Notes: generated by a model not told the origin, from the letters alone. DNA of 64,000 nucleotides from Devosia sp. XK-2 (GCF_037113415.1 NZ_CP146608.1:2500501-2564500); one strand, 5' to 3'. Counted from the stretch's first letter, positions 1 to 8,267 are shown. A program made the numbers and translations.

Positions 1-1
1 G

Positions 2-301
2 GAATTCGTCACCCACCATGTGCTGGGCGATTTTGCCAAGGCCGACAAGGCCTGGCTCGACCCGCTGCTCGACGAAATTGCCCGCCAGGCGCCGTTACTG
101 CTCAAAGGCGATGATTCTGGCTTCATGAACAAGCTGGCGCTTGCTGTGAAGGGCGACGAGCCCGCCAAGGACGACAAGCCGGCACCCAAGGCGCAGAGCC
201 ATATCCGCCAGGCGCGCCCGTCCAGGCCGCAGGCCGAACTGCCCAAGACCGGCCCCATGGCCGATATGCTGGGCAAGCTGTTCGGCAAAAAGGGCGACTA
301 G
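2..301 (+). CDS. C-terminal end of an unidentified protein (partial)
   Basis: The reading frame is open to the left edge, so the gene starts outside the window; an internal GTG at 20 is not a convincing start. The visible part ends with a Lys/Pro/Ala-rich low-complexity linker (about codons 50-80) and a short amphipathic tail ending GKLFGKKGD. I do not recognise the family. The flexible linker plus a basic tail is common at the C-terminus of peripheral or nucleic-acid-associated proteins, but nothing here fixes a role. It is followed by a long gene-poor, repeat-bearing stretch. Confidence 0.55.
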   Translation, partial: EFVTHHVLGDFAKADKAWLDPLLDEIARQAPLLLKGDDSGFMNKLALAVKGDEPAKDDKPAPKAQSHIRQARPSRPQAELPKTGPMADMLGKLFGKKGD

Positions 302-803
302 CGCCTTAGACCACGCCGGCAACTCCAGTCGCGCCACCGGCGCGCCTGGCCCTGCGGGAATCTCGAAGTTTCAAAGAGCGTTCCGCGATGCTGAGCGCAT
401 GCCGAAAGATCGCACGACGCCCGGCGCCTGCGATTGCACGGTGAAAAGCGGCTTTCGCCTCGGTTAAATTAAAGAAGAGGCGAAAGCCGCTTCCCACGAA
501 CAGGATTTCTGACGCATGCATCGAGCGGCCCCCTTGCGGGTTGCTCATCCCATCCACGAGCGGCGCAGACCTTTGGCCCGGATGCCGAAACATCCATCGC
601 CGCCTGTCGCCGTTCGCTTCAGTTGAGCGACCGGTGGTCAGCATACACGCCTCCGCCCGATCGACACCGTGCGGCCTGCCTCCTCACCCGGCACTTCGTC
701 GGTACCGCGTGTTGTCGGTGAGAACGGGGAGAGTATGCGGGAGGATGGAGCGGCGGGGATTACTTTGTGAATTGCCTGTCGTCTCAATGCGTTGAGAGGC
801 CGA

Positions 804-951
804 CACCCCCACCCTGCTCGATTCAACGGACTTAGCTGACGCTAAGTCCTATCTCGCTTCTCTCCCCACAAGGGGGAGGGAGGCGCAGGACTGCAGCGCT
901 CGTGTTCATCGTCTCCCTCCCCCTTGTGGGGAGGGACCAAGGGTGGGGGTG
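804..951. repeat. Nested palindromic intergenic element
   Basis: Two perfect inverted repeats lie one inside the other: outer 12-base arms at 804-815 and 940-951 (CACCCCCACCCT and its complement), and inner 21-base arms at 862-882 and 913-933 around a 30-base spacer. The arms are C-rich on one side and G-rich on the other. Similar C/G-run palindromes are common between genes in Rhizobiales chromosomes. The element has no coding capacity. Confidence 0.75.
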
Positions 952-1031
952 GGGCGGCAGGAGCCGACCCCATGGGGGACATTCTGGCCATCGGAGGAGT
1001 TTGCTGGAACTTGCCGCTGCAACAGGTCTCT

Positions 1032-1194
1032 CCCCACCCACCGCGCGTCACGCTCGGCCTTGAGCCGAGGGTTCTTCACTTGACGATGTCGCCCGGGACC
1101 ACGTCTTTGGGGATTGTGTCGTTCCATAACGGCCCGGTAACAATCCCAAAGTACAGAGCCCTCGGCTCAAGGCCGAGGGTGACGGTCGGTGGGG
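1032..1194. repeat. Inverted-repeat element with CTCGGC...GCCGAG cores
   Basis: Imperfect arms at about 1032-1074 and 1156-1194 face each other. Each has a core of the form CCTCGG-CTCAAGG-CCGAGG that is itself nearly palindromic, so each arm can fold alone or with its partner. A related sequence occurs at 61179-61266, next to the cytochrome bc1 operon, which suggests a dispersed family. Confidence 0.65.
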
Positions 1195-1279
1195 CATGCC
1201 GACAAAGAGGCAAATCGGGACGTCAGCTATCGACCCCATTTCGGTCGTTTGAGGTCAAGTCACGGCTTGCCAAAACCGG

Positions 1280-1753
1280 TCATTCTTTTGCCTGGCGGGA
1301 CAGGTCAATTCCAGCAATTAGGCGGCACTCAAAGTGCCTCGGTTCCGGCGATAGCAGCTTGGAGTTGACTGATGATCTAGCCCATTTGACCTGATGCGAG
1401 CAGGCCTGGGCCGAGAGGCTTGCGGCTTTGACAGCATACGCTGCCGCCCCAAGTGCATGTGCGCCCATGTGGCAGACAGCCGAGGCTTGTCCGGCGGCTC
1501 TGGCTGCTGCGGCAGCGGCAGGAGACGTCGCATTACGAGCGGCGCTGCCATCCCCAAACCGACGGCGTATTTCTGCAGCAGTGTCCAGTTCTCCGCGAGC
1601 AAACGCCCTCGTTCGAGCAATGGCGTCACGGGGTCGGTCATCATTGGGGCATTCTGCTTCAAACAACGGCAGACCGCGCTCGGCGCACGCTGCTGCCCAC
1701 TCAGCGACCAAGCGCCGGTCGGCTTCGCTCAGCGTCTGTATCGAAAGCGTCAT
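1280..1753 (-). CDS. Imm-5-like putative immunity protein
   Basis: A 157-residue protein. Its N-terminus (LSEADRRLVAEWAAACAERG, then LFEAECPNDDRPRDAI and ARTRAFARGE) matches what I recall of the Imm-5-like family, which is often annotated as putative immunity protein or wrongly as exonuclease SbcC. The Ala-rich middle with CHMGAHALGAAAYAVKAA also fits. The last 40 residues look atypical for the family and could reflect divergence. Start: ATG at 1753 with GGAGG five bases upstream. No toxin gene is visible nearby. Family membership is from memory of the pattern; the role is unproven. Confidence 0.6.
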   Translation of the reverse strand: MTLSIQTLSEADRRLVAEWAAACAERGLPLFEAECPNDDRPRDAIARTRAFARGELDTAAEIRRRFGDGSAARNATSPAAAAAARAAGQASAVCHMGAHALGAAAYAVKAASLSAQACSHQVKWARSSVNSKLLSPEPRHFECRLIAGIDLSRQAKE

Positions 1754-1917
1754 TTGCCTCCATCCTGTGGTGCATTAGTTGAGACTGACGTATTGGGGCA
1801 GCTTCATTCTCGAGCATCCAAGGACAGGCCAGGTAATCGCAAATGGCTGTGATCTGACCGCCTTGGACGCTAATGCGAATAGGGTAGACAGGCCGCCAGT
1901 TATCGGTGCGCCAGTGT

Positions 1918-2484
1918 TCAGTCGCCCTTTAACTTTAGCGCTTGCTCTTGGCGTGCCTTTGCCGCGGCAAAGTCCTCCGTTGCGCCGTCAATGCGCAGCC
2001 GTCCCCAGGGACTCCAGTCGTGATCTGCTATCAGCGCAAGGTAGCGAGTACGCAGATCGAAACTGCTGTTCCAGCCTCGGCCATGTCCATCCCGTTCCTC
2101 GCGGCTAATGAACGGCGTTTGCCTGAACTCCATCCGCGTGGTGCCGTCAGGTTGCTCGAGAAGGTCCATGGTCACCACTGTCTCGAAGCCGTCGCTCTCG
2201 TTGGTGTAGGTGAAATTCAAGCGGCCTGGTTTATCGACCTCTCTGAATTCCCCAAAGATCACGTGGGCATGCCCCGGGTCAGCGGTCATGGTGCGTCGCC
2301 AACTGCCGCCGGCACGAAAATCCTGCTCGCACTGACTTAGCGCGCAGCCCTCCGGACCATGCCAGCGCACCAGGTGTTCGGGTTCGCTCCATAACCTCCA
2401 GACAAGCTCTCGCGGCGCAGCGAACACCCTGTTGATGTCGAGCACGAGCGCATGTTGCTCGTTTGTGGCGTTAGTGTTTGGCAT
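1918..2484 (-). CDS. SRPBCC / AHSA1-domain protein
   Basis: A 188-residue protein of the START-like SRPBCC superfamily, AHSA1 branch. It shows the usual N-terminal pattern (DINRVFAAPRELVWRLWSEP, EHLVRWHGPEGC) and the later FTYTNESDGFETVVTMDLLE strand pair. These proteins form a hydrophobic cavity and are often encoded just after an ArsR regulator. Here the ATG at 2484 overlaps the end of the broken arsR frame, so the two were probably translationally coupled. A longer open frame reaches 2643, but those extra residues are an out-of-frame reading of arsR, so I reject that start. Ligand and reaction are unknown. Confidence 0.8.
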   Translation of the reverse strand: MPNTNATNEQHALVLDINRVFAAPRELVWRLWSEPEHLVRWHGPEGCALSQCEQDFRAGGSWRRTMTADPGHAHVIFGEFREVDKPGRLNFTYTNESDGFETVVTMDLLEQPDGTTRMEFRQTPFISREERDGHGRGWNSSFDLRTRYLALIADHDWSPWGRLRIDGATEDFAAAKARQEQALKLKGD

Positions 2485-2776
2485 CTGACTCTCCGTTCCT
2501 AAGCTTGGCCAAATACGCATCCATGCGTTCGAAATCCTCCTGCCATTACCGCTCCAGCCAATTCGTGATCTCGGCCAAGGGCGTCGGGTTGAGTTGCATC
2601 GGTCGCCATGATGCGTTCCAAGTCCGATCGACGAGGTTGGCACGCTTCACCACCTTGAGGAGTCGCGAGATAGCCGGCATTGAGACGTCAAATGGTTTGG
2701 AAAGTTTCCCACCTGATGCCTCCCCCTTGCTCAAACGCTGAAAGATGGCCCGTCGGGTTGTGCTTGAGACCGCTTC
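2471..2776 (-). pseudogene. ArsR-family regulator, disrupted by in-frame stops
   Basis: The minus strand encodes a recognisable winged-helix ArsR repressor: TTRRAIFQRLSKGEAS, then PFDVSMPAISRLLKVVKRA, then LNPTPLAEITNWLER. A TAA at 2546-2548 follows, and the same frame continues with WQEDFERMDAYLAKLRNGES to a normal stop at 2471. Homologues usually have Tyr where the TAA stands. Upstream, a TGA at 2777-2779 cuts the frame before the expected first 20 or so residues, and no good start codon remains. The N-terminal part also overlaps the end of the DUF1579 gene. I read it as a decayed regulator of the AHSA1 gene. A sequencing error at the TAA is possible, but it would not explain the missing N-terminus. 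Confidence 0.75.
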
Positions 2777-3204
2777 TCAAGCACCACCCGAACGAAGGGC
2801 CTCCACTGATGATTTGCCAGTTGTTGCCATTCCCCACGTAGAGTGGTGCCGTCTTCGGTGAATTGCCCAGCGAACCGCTGAACCTCGCCAGTAATCAAGT
2901 AGTCGATGCCATCGATCGTTGAGGCGAAATCGTTTGTGCAGCCGTCGGCATCATAGCTGCGGCTAAAGAATTCGCCCGACGCCTGTTCAACGCCAAAGAT
3001 TTCTGTCGCTCGCACACGCTGGTCACCCATCATGGCGTCGACCTCGTGCACCAGAAAGTGGCCGTTTGGCATCCACCTATATGTGTCGACTGCAAGCGAA
3101 GTAGCCCCTTCGGCGCCATCGACGCCAATCAGGGTGATCGTTGTGTCCCAAACCCCGGCAAGGATGTTCAGGCGTCGGTGGTTCTCGGAATGAAAATCAG
3201 TCAC
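2731..3204 (-). CDS. DUF1579-like protein
   Basis: A 157-residue soluble protein that starts at GTG 3204 with GGGAG upstream. The order NHRRLNILAGVWDTTI, then DTYRWMPNGHFLVHEVDA, then a GEFFSRSYDADG strand resembles the DUF1579 / lipocalin-like beta-barrel proteins often found next to AHSA1 and DGPF-family genes. No enzyme is known for the family. Its 3' end overlaps the remnant of the arsR frame, so a deletion may have joined the two. It is probably transcribed with the AHSA1 gene. Confidence 0.6.
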   Translation of the reverse strand: MTDFHSENHRRLNILAGVWDTTITLIGVDGAEGATSLAVDTYRWMPNGHFLVHEVDAMMGDQRVRATEIFGVEQASGEFFSRSYDADGCTNDFASTIDGIDYLITGEVQRFAGQFTEDGTTLRGEWQQLANHQWRPFVRVVLEKRSQAQPDGPSFSV

Positions 3205-3735
3205 GAAACTCTCCCACTAACTCGGTTGGCAAGACCATTACGCTTCGCTGGCGCCTCCGGCGGCCCCAACCCTTGCGATGGCGTTGATTTGTGCCTTCGA
3301 TACGGGCGTCAACTCCAGGAATAAGCCGCGCATCGGCCTCCTCCGGCGGCGTGAAGTAGTCGAATGGACCTGCAGAGAATCGACAGCAAAGGAATCTTTT
3401 TCGGGCGCCGTCGAAACTACCGGTCCCGGTACGGCTACTTCCGAACGCTGTCACAAGCCGCTTATCCAGGAGCAGTCATATGGTCGAAGTGCTACCGTCA
3501 GGCCTCGCAGGCCAAACCAGAACGTGTGCCCTGCAAGAGCCCTGTTTACCTCAGCTTAATACGGGTGACGGACTGCGCCCCTCCGCTGGAACGGTGGTTC
3601 AGATCTTAGCATCGTCGGTGCCTGTCGCTAGGGCTGACGCCTGCTCGGTCGGACAACTCTGTGCGTCAGAAGCGGGCGGTACCGTTGAACCATTGCCCCC
3701 CGCCAAGTCGCGCCCAGTCCAAGGAGCGCGATGGC
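3205..3735. other. Intergenic stretch, no supported gene
   Basis: Several short open frames on both strands (for example minus 3197-3454 and plus 3480-3743) lack ribosome-binding sites and recognisable motifs, and have composition typical of shadow frames. It separates the minus-strand DUF1579 gene from the plus-strand SnoaL-like gene, so promoters for both probably lie here. No clear inverted repeat or terminator was seen. Confidence 0.5.
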
Positions 3736-4164
3736 ATGGCTGATTCTGCAATCATGTCGGTCATCAGGGCGCAAGAGGGCGCAACCTGCCGCGGAGACGT
3801 TCAGGCAATCGTCGAACCAATGAGTGATGAAATCGTACTTTTCGATCTGCCGCCCCCACTCGTCCATCGCGGAGTGCAGGCCCGCGACATTGAAGAGATC
3901 AAGCGTTGGCTGGCCACGTGGACTAACGGGGTTTGTGTTCGTCTTGAGGAGTCGCAGATTCTCACTGAGGGTGACTTAGCTGTGGTGTTCGGGCTCTCGC
4001 GAATGACCGGCACCAAGCTTGACGGCACAACCGTGGATTCTTGGAGCCGAAGAACGGTCGTGCTCGCGCGTAGCGCCGGTGCGTGGAAAATCGTCCACGA
4101 GCACTCGAGCTTTCCAATGGCGATGGATGGTAGCGGGCGTGCCGTAACGGATCTCACGCCGTAG
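3736..4164 (+). CDS. SnoaL / DUF4440-like (NTF2-fold) protein
   Basis: A 142-residue protein with the NTF2-like pattern: an N-terminal helix (IMSVIRAQEGATCRGDVQAI), a loop with DEIVLFDLPPPLVHRG, a helix IEEIKRWLATW, and C-terminal strands ending RRTVVLARSAGAWKIVHEHS. The last motif (a Trp-Lys-Ile-Val-His-Glu-His strand) is typical of SnoaL/DUF4440 proteins. I choose ATG 3736 because AAGGAG lies at 3721-3726; upstream codons in the same frame have no such support. Substrate unknown; many relatives have no proven activity. Confidence 0.7.
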   Translation: MADSAIMSVIRAQEGATCRGDVQAIVEPMSDEIVLFDLPPPLVHRGVQARDIEEIKRWLATWTNGVCVRLEESQILTEGDLAVVFGLSRMTGTKLDGTTVDSWSRRTVVLARSAGAWKIVHEHSSFPMAMDGSGRAVTDLTP

Positions 4165-4245
4165 TTCTGTGGTCTCACCATCTCAGTATCTGACTCTCAC
4201 CCCGTTCATTGGGATGCATGAATCGTGTCCTAGAGGAGACGCACC

Positions 4246-4464
4246 ATGTTCGACGCCGTCGTTAGGTGGTTCTACTACTGGTATATGTGCATCGTCACAC
4301 GCCGCGCGTTATCCCGGCTTGATGATAGAATGCTTGCCGATCTTGGCGTCGAGCGTAGTCGCATCGACGAATTCGCCCGCATCTGCACGCAAGTCGCCGC
4401 GAAGGAGTTGGCGGCCCATCAATTGACCCAGAAAGCTAGAACGAAACTAGAAAGGAGCAAATGA
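4246..4464 (+). CDS. DUF1127 protein
   Basis: A 72-residue basic small protein. The middle (RRALSRLDDRMLADLGVERSR) is the DUF1127 signature, Leu-x-x-Leu-Asp-Asp-x-x-Leu-x-Asp-(Leu/Ile)-Gly. DUF1127 proteins are abundant in alphaproteobacteria; some act in RNA turnover or in phosphate and C1 physiology. A GAGGAG ribosome-binding site precedes ATG 4246. Its stop codon overlaps the start of the YciI-like gene (ATGATG/TGA), so the pair is translationally coupled. The N-terminal aromatic run (VVRWFYYWYMCIV) could be membrane-seeking. Confidence 0.8.
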   Translation: MFDAVVRWFYYWYMCIVTRRALSRLDDRMLADLGVERSRIDEFARICTQVAAKELAAHQLTQKARTKLERSK

Positions 4465-4787
4465 TGCCCAAGTTCTTGACCATCGGCTATGGAGATCGAG
4501 TTGGCTATGATCGAACCCCAAAGGCAATCCGCGATGCCGCGCACGAGCATGACGCCAAGCTAGTCGCTGGTGGTGCCGTTATGGGGGTTGCCGGCGCACC
4601 GGTGCAGGTCCGAAATCCGGAGGCGTCGGGTGTAGAGACAAGCCTAGGCCGGTTCACGTCCTCTGATCTCCCTGTTGCAGGTTTTGCCGTTATCGAGGCA
4701 GCCTCAATCGAGGAAGCGATCAAAAAAGTCTCCGATGTCCCATGCGCTGTGGCGTATGGAGTTGTCGAAGTCTGGCCTATGGACTGA
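4461..4787 (+). CDS. YciI-like protein
   Basis: A 108-residue ferredoxin-like-fold protein of the YciI/YCII-related type. It starts with the usual beta strand (KFLTIGYGD), has a central region with GGAVMGVAGAPVQVRNPE, and ends with a helix-strand unit (AGFAVIEAASIEEAIKKVSD, then GVVEVWPMD) seen in YCII proteins. Length fits the family. An AAAGGAG site precedes the ATGATG start, which overlaps the DUF1127 stop. Molecular role unknown. Confidence 0.7.
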   Translation: MMPKFLTIGYGDRVGYDRTPKAIRDAAHEHDAKLVAGGAVMGVAGAPVQVRNPEASGVETSLGRFTSSDLPVAGFAVIEAASIEEAIKKVSDVPCAVAYGVVEVWPMD

Positions 4788-5346
4788 TGCATTGCAGTCG
4801 CCGTCGACTGATTGGCGAAGGAAACTTTTACGAAGTTCCCAAAGGTGTCGAACATAGCTCCATAGCAGCCCATTGGTGCCAGTCGCCGCGGGGACTCATA
4901 GGCCATGCGCTGTGGGTGCTACTCGTTCTGCCCCAATGTTAGCCAGAGCAGTACGCCAGCTACACTACGCCTTCCGGACAGGGCCGAAAACGTCATGCTG
5001 AGTGGATCACGATCCAACACATTCTCCGTAAGATAATACTCACTTCCGGAAGGAAGGTATTCCGCACGCAAATCGCGTGTCAACGTTAACGTCCTTCTTC
5101 GCTTTAACTCAACGTCCGGTCATTGAGGTGTGAATTGACCAGGCTCAGTAGGGCGATAAACGAGCCGTCAAATAGACCGATTGTATGGGCCAAGAGTTTG
5201 CTTTGTCGCAGACAAGATCGTTCAACGCGATTGGGCCGATCCCATGCTTCATTGTCCAGTCGTTGTGCTCAACCGGCAAACGAGCAGATGATGCCGTGAT
5301 CGGCTATCAAGCATTGGAACTGCGCGCTCGTAAAACCTTCTGTCGA
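4788..5346. other. Intergenic stretch, possible VOC remnant
   Basis: No intact gene was found. On the minus strand around 4800-4906 the reading CYGAMFDTFGNFVKVSFANQ resembles the C-terminal strand of a VOC/PhnB-like protein, but it is short and lacks the rest of the domain, so it may be a gene remnant or chance. The remainder, including a purine-rich patch near 5045-5060, shows nothing I can name. It separates convergent plus- and minus-strand genes. Confidence 0.4.
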
Positions 5347-6591
5347 TCAGGCGCTAATCTCGTTGAGCCTGCGTTGCAGCAATCTTCTCTCTGGTTCTTG
5401 TTGGCAGCGTTCCAGAGCGCGAACAAAAGCTCGGCGGGCATCTTCTCTTCGCCCAGCTGCCAAATAGAATTCAGCTGCTACTGAATGAGCCGGACCATAC
5501 TCGTCCAATTCGCCATCATGCATAACGTTTTCAAGCTCGGATAAGCCGGCGTCGATACCCTGCGCCTTGAAGATCGCCACCGAGCGGTTCAACCGAACCA
5601 CCGGAGAAGGCTCAGTCTGAAGCATGAGATCATATAGTCCAACGATTTCATGCCAATTGGTGGCTTCCGTACTCTCGGCTCTCGCATGTACCGCTGCGAT
5701 CGCTCCCTGGATCGTGTACGCACCGACTTCTCCCATTTCGAAGGCTCGTTCGATCAGTACATGACCCTCATCGATGAGCTCGCGGTCCCACGTACTTCTG
5801 TCCTGACCGGCCAGCAATACGATGTCTCCTGCCTTGTCTTGGCGTGACTGACGGCGAGATTCGTGTAGCAACATCATACCAAGCAGCCCCAACACATCTG
5901 CATCCGGGAGCATCTCCAAAAGCAAACGACCCAGCCGAATGGCCTGCGCGCAGAGATCGCTGCGGATATGAGCGAGGCCTGCATGTGCGGAATATCCTTC
6001 ATTGAACAGCAGGTAAATCACGCGGAGGACTGCATCCAGGCGCGCCGGCAGTTCTTCACGTGACGGCACTTCGTAAGGAAGTCCGGCCTGTTTAAGGCGA
6101 GCCTTGGCGCGCACGATACGTTGGGCAATTGTCGGCGTGCTTGTCAGGAATGCGCGACCAATCTCCTCAGTAGTCAGCCCACACACTTCTCGCAAAGTGA
6201 GTGCTATCTGCGCTTCCTTTGGCAGAAGCGGATGACAACACACAAAGATCATTCGCAGCTGGTCGTCTGCAAGGATAAGCTCTTCGTGCGGCATAACTTC
6301 TGTCTCCGGGTATAGCCTGAGAGTGATGTCATGGTGCGCGGCAGCAAAGCGCGCCTTGCGCCGCATCCGGTCGATGCTGCTGAACCGTCCCACGGATACC
6401 AGCCATGCCACGGGGTTTTGCGGCATTCCTTCGGCAGGCCAGCGCCGCGCTGCGGCCAGGAAAGCATCATGCAGCGCCTCCTCAGCCAGATCAAAGTCAC
6501 GCAATAACCGAACAAGTGTCGCGAGCACAGATCGAGAGTGGTTTCTCCATGCCGCGTCGACGGCGGCCATCTCACTCAAACCGCCATGCAT
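5347..6591 (-). CDS. ECF42-type RNA polymerase sigma factor with C-terminal extension
   Basis: A 414-residue protein. It has a sigma-70 region 2 (RDFDLAEEALHDAFLAAARR, PVAWLVSVGRF, IDRMRR) and region 4 HTH (LTLREVCGLTTEEIGRAFLT, then IAQRIVRAKARLK), followed by a long helical C-terminal domain (DUF6596, with the LFNEGYSA motif and TPR-like helices) typical of ECF42 factors. These factors lack a classical anti-sigma factor and are encoded with a DGPF/YCII protein, exactly as here. The ATG at 6591 overlaps the upstream stop (TAATG), which fits family length; the open frame extends to 6777 but overlaps the neighbour. Confidence 0.88.
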   Translation of the reverse strand: MHGGLSEMAAVDAAWRNHSRSVLATLVRLLRDFDLAEEALHDAFLAAARRWPAEGMPQNPVAWLVSVGRFSSIDRMRRKARFAAAHHDITLRLYPETEVMPHEELILADDQLRMIFVCCHPLLPKEAQIALTLREVCGLTTEEIGRAFLTSTPTIAQRIVRAKARLKQAGLPYEVPSREELPARLDAVLRVIYLLFNEGYSAHAGLAHIRSDLCAQAIRLGRLLLEMLPDADVLGLLGMMLLHESRRQSRQDKAGDIVLLAGQDRSTWDRELIDEGHVLIERAFEMGEVGAYTIQGAIAAVHARAESTEATNWHEIVGLYDLMLQTEPSPVVRLNRSVAIFKAQGIDAGLSELENVMHDGELDEYGPAHSVAAEFYLAAGRREDARRAFVRALERCQQEPERRLLQRRLNEISA

Positions 6592-6953
6592 TAGAGGTCT
6601 TGCCGTATCAATATGTCGAGCGGACGAACCTCCACGGACCCGACCGTTGCGAGCGGCATATGTGAAGCTAGTTGAATGGCCTCGTTCAGGTCTCGCGCTT
6701 CTACGATAAAGAAACCGCTGAGGTACTCCTTCGTCTCCATGAAAGGGCCGTCCGTTGTCGAGACGGTTCCATTCCATTTGCGAACCGTAATTGCTTCGGA
6801 CGGGCTTTTAAGGGGCTCGGACACTATGTAGTGCCCGCTCCGCGTCAGCTCCTCATCGTAGTCCAGCATTGCATTGCCGAAGCCAGAGCGCTGGCTCTCG
6901 GTCATGCCCGCGAACTTTGAGTCATCGAGATAAATTAGAAACATGTATCGCAC
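6591..6953 (-). CDS. DGPF/YCII-domain protein paired with the ECF sigma factor
   Basis: A 120-residue protein with the family hallmark TDGPFMETKEYLSGFFIVEA and N-terminal RYMFLIYLDD strand. DGPF-domain proteins regularly sit upstream of ECF42 sigma genes, and are thought to be their targets or partners. The one-base stop/start overlap indicates co-translation with the sigma factor. An imperfect inverted repeat at 6997-7035 lies in the promoter region. No enzymatic activity is established for the family. Confidence 0.85.
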   Translation of the reverse strand: MRYMFLIYLDDSKFAGMTESQRSGFGNAMLDYDEELTRSGHYIVSEPLKSPSEAITVRKWNGTVSTTDGPFMETKEYLSGFFIVEARDLNEAIQLASHMPLATVGSVEVRPLDILIRQDL

Positions 6954-6996
6954 GACATCACTCCTCTACTGATGAGGTAGACGATTGACGGCCGAC

Positions 6997-7035
6997 TATT
7001 TCGACAAAGCCGAATTTTCCGAAGCTCTGTCGAAT
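6997..7035 (-). promoter_or_regulatory. Imperfect inverted repeat upstream of the DGPF-sigma operon
   Basis: The half-sites TATTTCGACAAAGC and GCTCTGTCGAATA are complementary apart from one inserted T and one mismatch, around a short AT-rich centre. The position, just upstream of the minus-strand operon, suits an operator or a transcript-end hairpin. Which protein would bind is not known. Confidence 0.35.
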
Positions 7036-7097
7036 ACGGTCATCGCCAAACGGCAATGTCGTGCCGCCAACGACTGGCGGATCGCGAGACTCAACAA

Positions 7098-7337
7098 ATG
7101 ACAGACATTCTCTTGGCGGTCGCGGCCGCTCACTCGGAGTACAAGGCGCGCGAACGTGGCCAAGGCGCCGCCAAGCTCGGTCGAAGCGATACGATCCGCC
7201 TCATACTTGGTCTCGTGGTCCTTAGCATTGTCTACGGCGGGCTATCACTTGCCAACCGCTCGTCTCAATCTGATTTAGCTGAGAAGCAAAGGTTCCAACA
7301 TGTTGAACCTGCTCATGCGAATTGGAGTAATCGGTAG
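7098..7337 (+). CDS. Possible small single-span membrane protein
   Basis: The frame encodes about 79 residues from ATG 7098 with one clear hydrophobic segment (IRLILGLVVLSIVYGGLSLA, about residues 36-55) preceded by basic residues, as in an inner-membrane anchor. An earlier ATG at 7056 in frame is possible. No strong ribosome-binding site and no homologue that I recognise, so it may be spurious. It lies alone between the sigma operon and the reductase gene. Confidence 0.3.
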   Translation: MTDILLAVAAAHSEYKARERGQGAAKLGRSDTIRLILGLVVLSIVYGGLSLANRSSQSDLAEKQRFQHVEPAHANWSNR

Positions 7338-7559
7338 TGCCCTTCCGCGCTATCGAAGGCACAGTCGCACGGCCCGTTTGATGATGCCCCCCAACATCAG
7401 GGCGTGCCTTCGTTCCTACCAAGGCTATGAACAGATGAGGTGCAGCCCAACCAGTGCGTCTATTCGTGCCTGAGTGGACGGGGCCCTCGCAGATGGGGGT
7501 AGCGGAAATGGCCCGAGCTGTTCGGGACTGTGTTTGATTCAAAGCAGGAGGTAATGTCG

Positions 7560-8144
7560 ATGGCCAAACTTGTCGTCAGTATTCTGAGTTCCCTCGACAA
7601 CTACTGCGCCGGCCCTGGTGGTAGACTGGATAACCTGCCAATGGGCCCGGCGTTTGAAGCCCACAACCTCGACCTCATGCGCAACGCGGGAACGCTGCTG
7701 TTCGGTGCTGTCACATTTCCTATGTTCGAGGCCTATTGGCCAAATGTCGATCGCAGTCCGTCTGGTGAACCGATAAAACGCGAGATCGCAGATCGCGTCG
7801 ACGCGTCACAGAAAGTCGTCGTCAGCAACTCCCTGGTCGTGCCACGAAAATCACCCTGGGCGAGCACCGAAGTCGTCCGACGCGAACGCGCGCATGCGCT
7901 AATTGCAGATCTCAAGGCCAAAGCTGGCAGGGACTTGTTGATCTTTGGAAGCCACGTTCTCTTCAATAGCTTGCTTGAACATGGCTTGGTCGACGAATTT
8001 CACCTTCTGGTTGGAAACGTTGTTTTGGGTGAGGGAGTGCGGGTGTTCGAACCGGGGTTGAGCGCTAGGTTCAGGATTTTGGGCCATCGCCAGCTTGCAG
8101 ACTCAGATATTGCGGCCCTGCACTATGACTGCCGCCCCCAATGA
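7560..8144 (+). CDS. Dihydrofolate reductase-like protein (RibD C-terminal fold)
   Basis: A 194-residue protein of the RibD_C/DHFR-like family. Visible features are an N-terminal strand (KLVVSILSSLDNYCAGPGG), the LLFGAVTFPMFEAYWP segment typical of this group, the KVVVSNSL strand, and C-terminal GRDLLIFGSHVLFNSLLEHG with a VDEFHLLV strand. The family binds NAD(P)H, but most members with this architecture have no known substrate. ATG 7560 is chosen because AGGAGG lies eight bases upstream; ATG 7554 and GTG 7530 are alternatives. It stands alone. Confidence 0.82.
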   Translation: MAKLVVSILSSLDNYCAGPGGRLDNLPMGPAFEAHNLDLMRNAGTLLFGAVTFPMFEAYWPNVDRSPSGEPIKREIADRVDASQKVVVSNSLVVPRKSPWASTEVVRRERAHALIADLKAKAGRDLLIFGSHVLFNSLLEHGLVDEFHLLVGNVVLGEGVRVFEPGLSARFRILGHRQLADSDIAALHYDCRPQ

Positions 8145-8240
8145 GAAATTGGTCAACCTAGAACTGTGCCGCACAACACCTAGTGTCGCCCGGCTGCTGA
8201 CAGCGAGCGACCGCTTTCGGGAACTCCTTATGGCAGGCTG

Positions 8241-8267
8241 AATGGCCGGAATGGGGCGCATTGCGGA
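8241..8267. repeat. Dispersed intergenic repeat, copy near 8.2 kb
   Basis: Contains GGCCGGAATGGGGCGC, the best conserved core of a degenerate sequence also found at 20274-20293, 29540-29560 and 41061-41090. It lies between convergent gene ends. Confidence 0.55.

Larger units (their letters stand above)
302..1279. other. Gene-poor region with GC-rich inverted repeats
   Basis: No convincing gene was found in this stretch of almost 1 kb; the open frames are short, proline/arginine-rich and overlap palindromes. It holds a nested palindromic element (804-951), a second inverted-repeat pair (1032-1074 with 1156-1194), and around 1210-1260 a degenerate copy of a sequence resembling the dispersed intergenic repeat seen elsewhere in the window. 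These look like small non-autonomous intergenic repeats rather than coding sequence. Confidence 0.6.

Noticed and set aside
3197-3454. Minus-strand frame of 85 codons before the DUF1579 gene
   Set aside because: It lacks a ribosome-binding site and known motifs, and overlaps the DUF1579 start.
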